From Micromonospora cathayae (GTDB lineage: Bacteria; Actinomycetota; Actinomycetes; Mycobacteriales; Micromonosporaceae): 64,000 bases of DNA. Shown here piece by piece: positions 56,664 through 64,000 of this stretch. The position numbers and the translations under genes were made by a program. The stretch lies in assembly GCF_028993575.1 (NCBI RefSeq), contig NZ_CP118615.1, forward strand, positions 1,798,001 to 1,862,000, in the 5' to 3' direction. The notes beneath the pieces were generated by a model. That model was given only the letters and a program-made list of their open reading frames with translations. It had not been told where the DNA came from and did not search any database. Each line of letters starts with the position of its first letter. Position 1 is the stretch's first letter.

Positions 56664-58127
56664 GTGGGCACGAAACCCCGGGTGGCGGTGATCGGAGCGG
56701 GCGCGGCCGGCCTGGCCGCCCTCAAGGCCCTCGCCGACCGCGGCGTCCCCGCCGTCTGCTTCGAGTCGGCCGGGACCGTCGGCGGCCTGTGGGTGTACGG
56801 CCCCACGGACTCCCCGGCGTACCGCACCCTGCACCTGAACACCAGCCGGGGGCGTACCCAGTTCGCCGACCTGCCGATGCCGGCGGACTGGCCGGACTAC
56901 CCCGACCACACCCGGATCGCCGGCTACCTGCGGGAGTACGCCACCCGCTTCGGCCTGACCGACACGATCCGGCTGCGGCACACCGTACGAGAGGTCACCC
57001 GGGAACCGACGGGCCGGTGGCGGGTGCACGTCACCGGACCGGACGGCCCCACCCGGTTGGACGTCGACGCGGTGGTGGTCGCCAACGGGCACAACCGGGA
57101 ACCCCGCTGGCCCGAACCCGGCTACCCCGGCGAGTGCACCGCCGACCAGCTGCACAGCCACGACTACCGGGGACCGGAGCAGCTCGCCGACCGGCGGGTG
57201 CTGGTCGTCGGCGGCGGCAACTCGGCGATGGACATCGCGGTGGACGCCGGCCGGGTCGCCACCCGTACCCTGCTGTCCCTGCGGCGGGGCATCTGGGTGG
57301 TGCCGAAGTACCTGCTGGGCCGCCCGTCGGACACCCTCAACGGCGCGCTGGCCCGGCGGCTGCCGTGGCGGCTACGGCAGCGGATCAGCCAGCGCATGCT
57401 CGCGGTGGCGGTCGGCCCACCCACCCGGTACGGGCTGCCCGCGCCGGAGCACGGCTTCCTGGAGGACCACCCGACGCTCTCCGACGGGCTGTTCTCCGGG
57501 TTGACCCACGGCGCGATCGAGCCGCGCCCCGGCATCGACTCCTTCGACGGTGCCCGGGTGCGGTTCGCCGACGGCCGGGCCGACGAGATCGACCTGATTG
57601 TCTGGTGCACCGGATACCGGGTCGCCATGCCGTTCCTGGAGCCGGCGGTGCTCGGGGCCGAACCGGAGGACCTGCCGCTGTACCGACACGTGTTCCACCT
57701 CGACCAGCCGGGGCTGCTGTTCGTCGGGCACATGCAGTCCACCGGGGCGGCCCTGCCGCTGGTCGAGGCGCAGGCCCGGCTGGTCGCCGGGTACCTGTCC
57801 GGCCGGTACGCGCTGCCCGGGACGGACCGGCAGCGGGCCGACTGCCGGGCGGAACTGCGCGCCGCCACCGCCCGCTGGGGACGGCGTCGCCCGGCGATGC
57901 GGGTGGACTTCGACGCGTACCTGGCGCAACTGGCCCGGGAACTGACCGTCGGCACCCGGCGCGCGGACCGGGGCCGGGGCGTCCGCTGGCCGGACCCACC
58001 CCCGGCCGGGTCCGGCGCTGCCGTGCGCGGAACGGGCGCGCGGTCCGACGGTGCCGTCCCCGGGGCGGGTCCGGAGGCCGGCGGTGACGTCCCCGGGGCG
58101 GGTCCGTCCGCGGCGGCGTCCCGGTGA
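56664..58127 (+). CDS. Flavin-containing monooxygenase
   Basis: A 487-aa class B flavin monooxygenase. AVIGAGAAGLAALKALADRG binds FAD, VLVVGGGNSAMDIAVDAG binds NADPH, and YPGECTADQLHSHDYRG fits the FMO fingerprint FxGxxxHxxxY. LIVWCTGYRVAMPFLEPA is the usual late motif. It inserts one oxygen from O2 into a soft nucleophile or ketone. The C-terminus has a Gly/Ala/Pro repeat tail of about 35 residues. GTG 56664 is the start; its stop overlaps the SDR start by four bases. Confidence 0.9.
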   Translation: MGTKPRVAVIGAGAAGLAALKALADRGVPAVCFESAGTVGGLWVYGPTDSPAYRTLHLNTSRGRTQFADLPMPADWPDYPDHTRIAGYLREYATRFGLTDTIRLRHTVREVTREPTGRWRVHVTGPDGPTRLDVDAVVVANGHNREPRWPEPGYPGECTADQLHSHDYRGPEQLADRRVLVVGGGNSAMDIAVDAGRVATRTLLSLRRGIWVVPKYLLGRPSDTLNGALARRLPWRLRQRISQRMLAVAVGPPTRYGLPAPEHGFLEDHPTLSDGLFSGLTHGAIEPRPGIDSFDGARVRFADGRADEIDLIVWCTGYRVAMPFLEPAVLGAEPEDLPLYRHVFHLDQPGLLFVGHMQSTGAALPLVEAQARLVAGYLSGRYALPGTDRQRADCRAELRAATARWGRRRPAMRVDFDAYLAQLARELTVGTRRADRGRGVRWPDPPPAGSGAAVRGTGARSDGAVPGAGPEAGGDVPGAGPSAAASR

Positions 58128-58972
58128 ACCGGGTCCGGGTCGACCGGCTGGCCGGCCGGCGGGTCCTGGTCACCGGGGCGGCCGGCACCTTCGGCAGGCA
58201 GCTCTGCGCCGACCTGGTCGCCGCCGGGGCCCGGGTGGTCGGCGTGGACCGGCAGCCCGGCACCGGCCCCGACGGGGTGCCGGTGCTCGGGGCCGACCTG
58301 ACCGACCCGGACACGGTCGGGCCGGCGGTCACCGCCGCCGTCGACCGGCTGGGCGGGCTGGACCTGCTGGTCAACAACGCCGGGGTGGGCGGTCCCGCCC
58401 CGGCGGAACTGCCACCGGACGAGACGGTCCGCCAGCAGTTGGAGGTGAACCTGCTCGGGGCGTGGCGGGTCACCGCCGCCGCGCTCCCCGCGCTGGAGGC
58501 CGCCCGGGGACGGGTGGTCTTCGTGGCCAGCCGGATGGCGCTGCTGCCGTTGCCGCTGGCCGCCGCGTACGGGGTCAGCAAACGGGCCCTGGTCGCGTAC
58601 GCCGACGCGCTGCGCCACGAGGTCGGCAGCCACGTCGGGGTGAGCGTGGTCTACCCGAGCATGGTCGCCTCGCCGATCCACGACAGCACCGCCGAGGCGG
58701 GCCTCTCGCTGTCCGGGGTGTCCCGGCTGGAGCCGGTGACCGGCGTGATCCGGGCCATCCTGTACGCCGCCACCGCCCCACGGGCCCCCCGGGACGTCGC
58801 CACCACCGGCCGGGGACGGGTCGAGCTGGCCCTGGCCCGGCACGCCCCGGCACTGGCGGACCGGATCGTCCGGCGCACCGTACGGGCCCGGCTCGCCGCC
58901 GGTGACCTGGACGGGGCACCCCTGGCGGCCGGCATGGTCCGTCGGCACCGGGACCCGTCCACCCGCCCCTGA
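58124..58972 (+). CDS. Short-chain dehydrogenase/reductase
   Basis: A 282-aa SDR. VLVTGAAGTFGRQLCADLVA is the cofactor-binding loop (TGxxGxxG type), DLLVNNAGVGGPAPAEL the NNAG motif, and VFVASRMALLPLPLAAAYGV with SKRALVAYADALRHEV carries Ser, Tyr and Lys of the active site. The helical end may shape substrate entry. GTG 58124 overlaps the monooxygenase stop, so the two enzymes probably act in sequence on one substrate under TetR control. Confidence 0.9.
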   Translation: MNRVRVDRLAGRRVLVTGAAGTFGRQLCADLVAAGARVVGVDRQPGTGPDGVPVLGADLTDPDTVGPAVTAAVDRLGGLDLLVNNAGVGGPAPAELPPDETVRQQLEVNLLGAWRVTAAALPALEAARGRVVFVASRMALLPLPLAAAYGVSKRALVAYADALRHEVGSHVGVSVVYPSMVASPIHDSTAEAGLSLSGVSRLEPVTGVIRAILYAATAPRAPRDVATTGRGRVELALARHAPALADRIVRRTVRARLAAGDLDGAPLAAGMVRRHRDPSTRP

Positions 58973-58983
58973 CCAGCCGGCCG

Positions 58984-59649
58984 TCAGCCGGTCGGTACCC
59001 GCGCCAGGGCCGTCGCCGCCGGGCCGAGCGCGGTGAGGGCCTCCCGCAGCCGCCACGAACCCCGGTCCCGGGGACCGATCGGGTTGGAGACGGTCCGCAG
59101 CTCGACGAAGGGCAGCCCGGCCTGGGCGGCGGCCACCGCCACGCCGTACCCCTCCATCGCCTCGGCCACCGCGTCCGGGTGCCGGGCGGCGAGCGCCCGG
59201 GTGCTGGTGGCGGTACCGGTCACCGTGCTGACCGTCAGCACCGCGCCGACGACCGCGTCGGGCAGCGCCGCCCGCAGGGCGGCGAGCAGCGCCGGATCCG
59301 CCTCGACGGCGCTGGCGACCCCGAGCTGTTCGGGGGTCATGCCCAGCTCGTCGACCGGGATGAATCCTTCCGGTGACTCCGCCCCCAGGTCGGCCGCGAC
59401 GCTGCGGGTGGCCAGCACCGTCCCGCCGACCGGTACCCGGTGCGCGAAGCCGCCGGCCACCCCGGCGCTGACCACCCCGGCGTACGGCCGGCCGGCGGCC
59501 TCGGCGAGCGCCAGCAGCCGGGCGGTGGCGGCAGCTGCGACCGCTGGACCCACCCCGACCGGCACGACCGTGGCGTCCACCCCGGTCAGGCCGACCCGTA
59601 CCGCCTCCGCCTCGGCCGCTACCGCGGTCACCACCAGCAGTCCGGTCAC
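58984..59649 (-). CDS. mqnB: Futalosine hydrolase
   Basis: A 221-aa nucleoside phosphorylase-fold protein. LLVVTAVAAEAEAVRVGL is the family start, VVSAGVAGGFAHRVPVGGTV the base-binding region, and EAMEGYGVAVAAAQAGLPFV with VELRTVSNPIGPRDRGSW the catalytic and ribose-binding end. It releases hypoxanthine from futalosine in menaquinone synthesis. It overlaps the upstream MFS gene stop/start by four bases. MqnD is five kilobases away. Confidence 0.9.
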   Translation of the reverse strand: MTGLLVVTAVAAEAEAVRVGLTGVDATVVPVGVGPAVAAAATARLLALAEAAGRPYAGVVSAGVAGGFAHRVPVGGTVLATRSVAADLGAESPEGFIPVDELGMTPEQLGVASAVEADPALLAALRAALPDAVVGAVLTVSTVTGTATSTRALAARHPDAVAEAMEGYGVAVAAAQAGLPFVELRTVSNPIGPRDRGSWRLREALTALGPAATALARVPTG

Positions 59650-61472
59650 GTGAGCGGTCCCCGGGCCTCCGGCCGGGTCCCCTCGTCGTGCTGGTCGAGC
59701 GCCGAGGATGGCCGGTAGATGTGGTACCCCGGTGGGGCCAGCCGGTCGTCCGTGGCCGCGGAGGGAACGGGCGGTGCCGGGGTCGACGTCGGTGCAGCCG
59801 TACCCATGGCGGACGCGCCCGGGGTGTGGGCCGGCCGGGAGGCCCCTGGTGCCGGGGCCTGGGCGGGCCCGGTGGTGCCGGGTGTCCCGGCGTGGGCGGT
59901 GGAGCCGGCAGGGACCGGTGCGAACGGTCCGTCGTCGGCCGGGGCCGGGTCAGGCGGTGCGCCGTCGGTCGGCTGCGGCGGCGTTCCGGCCGGGCCCTGG
60001 CCGGTCGGCGGGCCCCCGGCCGAGTCCCGGTCCGAGTGGGGATCTGCCCCCGGCGGGGGCGGGTCGGTGGTGGGACCGTCGTCGCCGAGCGGCCGGCCGG
60101 CCAGCCGTTCCCCCCGCAGCCGGCGGGTGACCAGCATGCCCCGGACGGCGGCGAGCACGCCCACCCCGGCGGCCACCCCGATGCCGACCCGGCCGTCGAA
60201 CGGGACGAGACCGAGCCCGCCGCCGGCCACGAAGGCGAGCATCAGCACCGTCTCGGAATGGGCGAAGGAACTGGCCCGGAGCCGCTCCGGGATGCGCTCC
60301 TGGATCGAGGCGTCCACGGCGAGCTTGGCGATGCCGCTGATCAGCGCGGCGACCAGGCACAACGCCGCCACCATCAGGAGCGAGAACCGGACGGTGGCGA
60401 GTACCGCCACCCCGGCCACGATGACCATGCCGCTGGACTGGATCAGCGCCGGATGGTGGATGCGCAGCCGGGTGCCCACCGCGGTGGCCAGGAAGGTGCC
60501 CACCGCCAGCGCCCCGCCGACCAGGCCGAGCGCCGCCTCGTGGCCCAGCTCCCGGCCGAAAAGATCGGTGGTGAGGTCACCGGCCTTGATCGCGAAGGCG
60601 AGGAAGAGCAGCAGGAACCCGTAGATCGCGCGGAGCGTGGCCGCACCGAGCAGGGTGGCCAGCACCAGCCGGCCGGCCGGTCGGCCCCGGCCCAGCGGAC
60701 GTTCGCCGTCCCGGCCGAACGCCCGGCGCAGCGGACGCGGCACCCGCTCCGGCGGCTCCGAATCGGCCCGGGGTGGCAGCCGTAGGGCGATCACCATGCC
60801 GACCAGGAAGATCATCGACGCGACCCGGAGCGGCCACTGCGGGCCGAACCAGAACGCGGCCAGCCCGATCGGGGCGAGCAGCGCGCCGGCCACCGTGCCG
60901 TAGACGCTGGCCCGCGCGCCGACCTGGGACAGGCCGAGCCCCGCCGGCAGCAGCCTCGGCACGGCGGCGGAGCGTGCCACCCCGTACGCGCGGGACAGGG
61001 CGAGCACCCCGAACGCGGCCGGGTAGAGGCCGAAACCGTGGATGTAGTCGGAGATCAGCCAGGCCAGGAAGGCGCGACCGAGCATGGTGGCGGCCAGCGC
61101 GTACCGCCGGCCGTGCCGGAAGTGGTCCAGCAGCGGCCCGACCACCGGGGCCAGCATCGCGAACGGCACCATCGTGACCAGCAGGTAGAGCGCCACCTTG
61201 CTGCGCGCCTCGCCGAGCGGGACGTTGAAGAAGATCGTCCCGGCCAGCCCGATCGCGATCAGGGTGTCGCCGGCGCAGGAGACGGCGTGCAGGTCGAACA
61301 GGCGGACCATGCCGGCCTCGCCGCCGGCGCTGCGGGTCCGGGCCCGTCCGATCCGTCGACCCAGCCACCGGCCGCCGTTGACCGACCCCCGGAACATCCG
61401 TCGGGTGGCGCGGACGCCCGTGCCGACGGTCGTCCCCAGGACGGACCGGCCGGAGCGGGAGGACGACGACAT
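59646..61472 (-). CDS. MFS transporter with long Pro/Thr-rich tail
   Basis: A 608-aa protein. A basic N-terminus of about 50 residues precedes some ten to twelve membrane helices (LFDLHAVSCAGDTLIAIGLA to FVAGGGLGLVPFDGRVG). The last 150 residues (from about GRPLGDDGPTTDPPPPGAD) are a Pro/Ala/Thr/Gly-rich disordered tail. ATG 61472 has GGAG seven bases upstream; the frame is open to 61511. The overlap with mqnB suggests co-expression, but a link to menaquinone is not shown. Substrate unknown. Confidence 0.8.
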   Translation of the reverse strand: MSSSSRSGRSVLGTTVGTGVRATRRMFRGSVNGGRWLGRRIGRARTRSAGGEAGMVRLFDLHAVSCAGDTLIAIGLAGTIFFNVPLGEARSKVALYLLVTMVPFAMLAPVVGPLLDHFRHGRRYALAATMLGRAFLAWLISDYIHGFGLYPAAFGVLALSRAYGVARSAAVPRLLPAGLGLSQVGARASVYGTVAGALLAPIGLAAFWFGPQWPLRVASMIFLVGMVIALRLPPRADSEPPERVPRPLRRAFGRDGERPLGRGRPAGRLVLATLLGAATLRAIYGFLLLFLAFAIKAGDLTTDLFGRELGHEAALGLVGGALAVGTFLATAVGTRLRIHHPALIQSSGMVIVAGVAVLATVRFSLLMVAALCLVAALISGIAKLAVDASIQERIPERLRASSFAHSETVLMLAFVAGGGLGLVPFDGRVGIGVAAGVGVLAAVRGMLVTRRLRGERLAGRPLGDDGPTTDPPPPGADPHSDRDSAGGPPTGQGPAGTPPQPTDGAPPDPAPADDGPFAPVPAGSTAHAGTPGTTGPAQAPAPGASRPAHTPGASAMGTAAPTSTPAPPVPSAATDDRLAPPGYHIYRPSSALDQHDEGTRPEARGPLT

Positions 61473-61561
61473 GTGCTCCATCCTCGCCCATCGGCCCGCC
61501 CGTCGCCGCATCTGGCTGGGATTGCGGTCCGCCGGGGAGCCCCTGTCGGTCGCCCGTACCG

Positions 61562-62446
61562 ATGGGGAACAATGGACCGGTGACCAGGCCCGCCTCCGCC
61601 CGTGCCGCCCGTCTCGACCAGGTCTGCGCCGCCGCCGTCGAGGTGGCCCGCGCCGGCATCACCGAGGTGGAGTCCTCCGCCATCGGTGATCATCTTCAGG
61701 CCGTTGCCGAGGGGGACCGGCTGGTCACCCACTACTTCGCCTGCCTGCTGCCGGGTTACCGGGGCTGGCGCTGGGCGGTGACCGTCACCCGCATCCCGCG
61801 CAGCCGCAACGTCACGATCTGCGAGACGGTCCTGCTGCCCGGTCCGGACGCCCTGCTGGCACCGGGCTGGCTGCCCTGGCAGGAACGCCTCCAGCCGGGT
61901 GACCTCGGCCCCGGCGACCTGCTGCCCACCCCGGCGGACGACGAGCGGCTCGCCCCGGGGTACCTCCTCTCCGACGACCCGGCGGTGGAGGAGACCGCCT
62001 GGGAGTTGGGGCTGGGTCGTCCCCGGGTCTTCTCCCGCGAGGGCCGGATGGACACCGCCCAGCGGTGGTACGACGGCGACCACGGGCCGGGTGCCCCCAT
62101 CTCGACCGCCGCTCCGGCCGCCGCCCGCTGCGGCACCTGCGGCTTCTACCTCCCGCTGGCCGGTGCGCTGCGGCAGTCCTTCGGGGCCTGCGGCAACTTC
62201 TACGCCCCGGACGACGGCCGGGTGGTGAGCGCCGACCACGGCTGCGGGGCGCACTCGGAGGCGCTGACCGAGACCCCCGAGACCCCGATCGACGAGCTGC
62301 CCACGGTCTACGACGACAGCGCGGTCGAAGAGTTGCCGGTCGACCGGGCAGCCGACGCGGTGGAGTCGCCCGACGCGGTGGAGTCGCCCGGGTCGTCGGA
62401 CTCGGCCGGGTCGGTCGAGTCGCCGGAGGCATCCGCCCAGTCCTGA
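61562..62446 (+). CDS. DUF3027 domain protein
   Basis: A 294-aa actinobacterial protein of the DUF3027 family. GDHLQAVAEGDRLVTHYFAC, YRGWRWAVTVTRIPRSRNVT, LPWQERLQPGDLGPGDLLPT and DERLAPGYLLSDDP form the conserved core. A Cys cluster (ARCGTCGFYLPLAG with FGACGNFYAPDDG, and HGCGAHSEA) looks like a zinc site. The C-terminal 45 residues are acidic with Ser/Pro/Glu repeats. No known function. The start may be ATG 61562 or GTG 61580. Confidence 0.85.
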   Translation: MGNNGPVTRPASARAARLDQVCAAAVEVARAGITEVESSAIGDHLQAVAEGDRLVTHYFACLLPGYRGWRWAVTVTRIPRSRNVTICETVLLPGPDALLAPGWLPWQERLQPGDLGPGDLLPTPADDERLAPGYLLSDDPAVEETAWELGLGRPRVFSREGRMDTAQRWYDGDHGPGAPISTAAPAAARCGTCGFYLPLAGALRQSFGACGNFYAPDDGRVVSADHGCGAHSEALTETPETPIDELPTVYDDSAVEELPVDRAADAVESPDAVESPGSSDSAGSVESPEASAQS

Positions 62447-62546
62447 GCCGCTCAGCCCCGCTGCCGGCCGGTCCTGAGCCGGCCAGCCCGGTGGCGGTGG
62501 CGGCCACCCGGTGGCGGGCCGCCCGACGGCGGTACCGGTGGTGGCG

Positions 62547-62795
62547 TCAGCGGCCGGCGCGGCGTCGGCGGCGGTTCGCGTCGTGCCGCATCATCACCGC
62601 CAGACCGGGAAAGCCCCACAGGAAGCCGGCCAGGCAGGTCCAGAGCCAGTCCTGACGGCCGGTCGTGGTGAGCCAGTCACGGAAGAAGAGCAGCAGCACC
62701 AGCCCGACGACCGCCCAGATCACGATCCCGGCGACGGCGAAGGGCACCATCGGTGGATCGAGCGGCTCGGGCCGCGGCGGCTGCTGTCTGGGCAC
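62547..62795 (-). CDS. DUF2530 small membrane protein
   Basis: An 82-aa protein with two membrane helices (VPFAVAGIVIWAVVGLVLLL and LWTCLAGFLWGFPGLAVMM) and a basic Arg-rich end. The Pro-rich start PLDPPMVPFAVAG and WGFPGL are typical of the actinobacterial DUF2530 family. No known function. Convergent with DUF3027 and divergent from the NCS2 permease. Confidence 0.82.
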   Translation of the reverse strand: MPRQQPPRPEPLDPPMVPFAVAGIVIWAVVGLVLLLFFRDWLTTTGRQDWLWTCLAGFLWGFPGLAVMMRHDANRRRRRAGR

Positions 62796-62884
62796 GTTGG
62801 GAAGCGTATCGCGATCGACTTTCCCCAGTAACTGTGATCTGCGACGATGCGCCCGACAAACGGAAGATCAGTAGCGAGGATCCG

Positions 62885-64000
62885 ATGGACACAGCGCCGC
62901 CCGGCACCGGCACACCGCCCGAACCCGCCCCACCCCGTAACGGTTTCGACCGTTTCTTCGAGATCTCCGCCCGGGGCTCGACGGTGGGCCGTGAGGTACG
63001 TGGCGGTCTGGCGACCTTCTTCACGATGGCCTACATCGTGGTGCTCAACCCGCTGATCATCGGCGGGGCCGTCGACGGGGACAACAAGCGGCTGGCGATC
63101 CCCGCCCTGGCGGCGGCCACCGCGCTGGTCGCCGGCCTGATGACCATCCTGATGGGCGTGGTGGGCCGCTTCCCGCTGGCGCTGGCCGCCGGTCTCGGGG
63201 TGAACGCGCTGGTCGCGTACGAGATCGCCCCGCAGATGACCTGGGCGGACGCGATGGGGCTGGTGGTGATCGAGGGTGTGATCATCGCGGTGCTGGTCCT
63301 CACCGGCCTGCGTACCGCGGTGTTCCGATCGGTGCCCACCCAGATGAAGACGGCGATCGGCGTCGGTATCGGCCTCTTCCTGACCATCATCGGTCTGGTC
63401 GACGCCGGGTTCGTCCGGCGGGTGCCGGACGCGGCGAACAGCACCGTCCCGGTCGGGCTGGGCATCGGCGGGAAGCTGGTGAGCTGGCCGATGCTGGTCT
63501 TCGTCCTCGGGTTGCTGCTGACCCTGGTGCTGGTGATCCGCAAGGTCCGGGGCGCGATCCTGATCGGCATCCTGGCCTCGACGGTGCTGGCGATCGTCGT
63601 GGAGGCGGTCGCCAACGTAGGCCCGTCGTTCGTCAACGGTCAGCCCAACCCGAAGGGCTGGGCGTTGAACGTGCCGGAGCTGCCGAAGACGGTGGTGGAC
63701 GTGCCGGACCTCTCCCTGCTCGGCAACTTCAACGTGCTCGACTCGTGGGGCCGCGCCGGCTGGCTGGTCGTGCTGATGTTCATCTTCACCCTGCTGATCA
63801 CGGACTTCTTCGACACCATGGGGACGATGGTCGCGGTCGGCCAGGAGGGCGGCATGCTCGACGAGCAGGGCACCCCGCCCCGGGCCAAGGAGATCCTGCT
63901 GGTCGACTCGATCGCGGCGGCGGCCGGTGGTGCGGCGAGCACGTCGAGCAACACCTCGTACATCGAGAGTGCCGCCGGTGTCGCGGAGGGCGCCCGGACC
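62885..64000 (+). CDS. NCS2/AzgA-type purine permease (cut at window end)
   Basis: 372 codons are visible with no stop before base 64000. FFEISARGSTVGREVRGGLA and TFFTMAYIVVLNPLIIGGAV open a family of xanthine/uracil or adenine/guanine/hypoxanthine permeases. VGRFPLALAAGLGVNALVAY is helix 3, ITDFFDTMGTMVAVGQEGGM carries the functional motif, and STSSNTSYIESAAGVAEGAR is the AzgA-type signature near helix 10. It imports purine bases with protons. ATG 62885 follows AGCGAGGA. Confidence 0.92.
   Translation, partial: MDTAPPGTGTPPEPAPPRNGFDRFFEISARGSTVGREVRGGLATFFTMAYIVVLNPLIIGGAVDGDNKRLAIPALAAATALVAGLMTILMGVVGRFPLALAAGLGVNALVAYEIAPQMTWADAMGLVVIEGVIIAVLVLTGLRTAVFRSVPTQMKTAIGVGIGLFLTIIGLVDAGFVRRVPDAANSTVPVGLGIGGKLVSWPMLVFVLGLLLTLVLVIRKVRGAILIGILASTVLAIVVEAVANVGPSFVNGQPNPKGWALNVPELPKTVVDVPDLSLLGNFNVLDSWGRAGWLVVLMFIFTLLITDFFDTMGTMVAVGQEGGMLDEQGTPPRAKEILLVDSIAAAAGGAASTSSNTSYIESAAGVAEGART

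Overview
The window is high-GC actinobacterial DNA that looks like a Micromonosporaceae chromosome (Micromonospora or a close relative). The reasons are the very high G+C at third codon positions, many GTG starts and leaderless genes, an MFS-thymidylate kinase fusion next to holB, futalosine-pathway menaquinone genes, DUF3027 and DUF2530 proteins, an XPB-type helicase and a mycobacterial-style split NHEJ set. Most of the window is ordinary housekeeping chromosome, with several accessory patches.

Layout. 1-9.7 kb: a D-threonine aldolase-like PLP enzyme, the MFS-tmk fusion, holB, a three-gene YbaB/WXG100-like cassette, ricT (PSP1) and a membrane metallophosphatase. 9.8-14.2 kb: tRNA-Thr(CGT), followed by a 4.3-kb decayed island that ends in a second copy of the tRNA 3' end. 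The island holds a two-component system, a lipoprotein hydrolase, an oxidoreductase scrap and an IS3-type transposase relic. 14.3-18.7 kb: an ECF sigma factor with a membrane partner, a secreted two-repeat protein, an aldo/keto reductase, a MazG-like pyrophosphatase and a GNAT acetyltransferase. 18.7-20.8 kb: a methyltransferase whose frame runs on antisense to its convergent neighbours, then a mini-GntR regulator divergent from a DivIVA-like gene and a small Cys/His-motif gene. 20.8-30.9 kb: a small secreted protein, DUF2231, Hsp20, a heptose-type glycan set (GT9, GT2, HldE), a PfpI protein, an EntS-like exporter behind an IdeR-type box, a Nudix hydrolase and an acyl-CoA synthetase.

31-42.9 kb: two medium-chain dehydrogenases, a HAD phosphatase, a SCO6745-like protein, an FKBP, an F420-type oxidoreductase, Ku divergent from LigD ligase and LigD polymerase, a KAS III-like enzyme with an altered catalytic triad, and a secreted phytase/esterase-like protein. 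42.9-46.7 kb is accessory. It holds a second Cys/His-gene plus mini-GntR divergent pair, a truncated third copy of the Cys/His gene, a secreted M43 metalloprotease lying between two 93-bp direct repeats of that gene, and a two-gene module with a degenerate ImmA/IrrE-like protein. 46.8-54.5 kb: an XPB helicase, an L,D-transpeptidase, a helicase-associated protein, a HAD phosphatase, a cold-shock protein and MqnD. 54.5-59 kb: a GPH transporter, TetR, flavin monooxygenase and SDR unit with two matching operator-like palindromes. 59-64 kb: MqnB and an MFS protein, DUF3027, DUF2530 and an NCS2 purine permease cut by the window end.

The best candidates for something undescribed are (i) the repeated divergent mini-GntR / Cys-His small-protein cassette, present twice in full and once as a relic, and (ii) the overlapping pair of a 128-aa protein and a zinc-motif-less ImmA-like protein. 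No CRISPR array, prophage, replication origin or antibiotic biosynthetic cluster was seen. All functional calls rest on reading motifs by eye; no database search was run.
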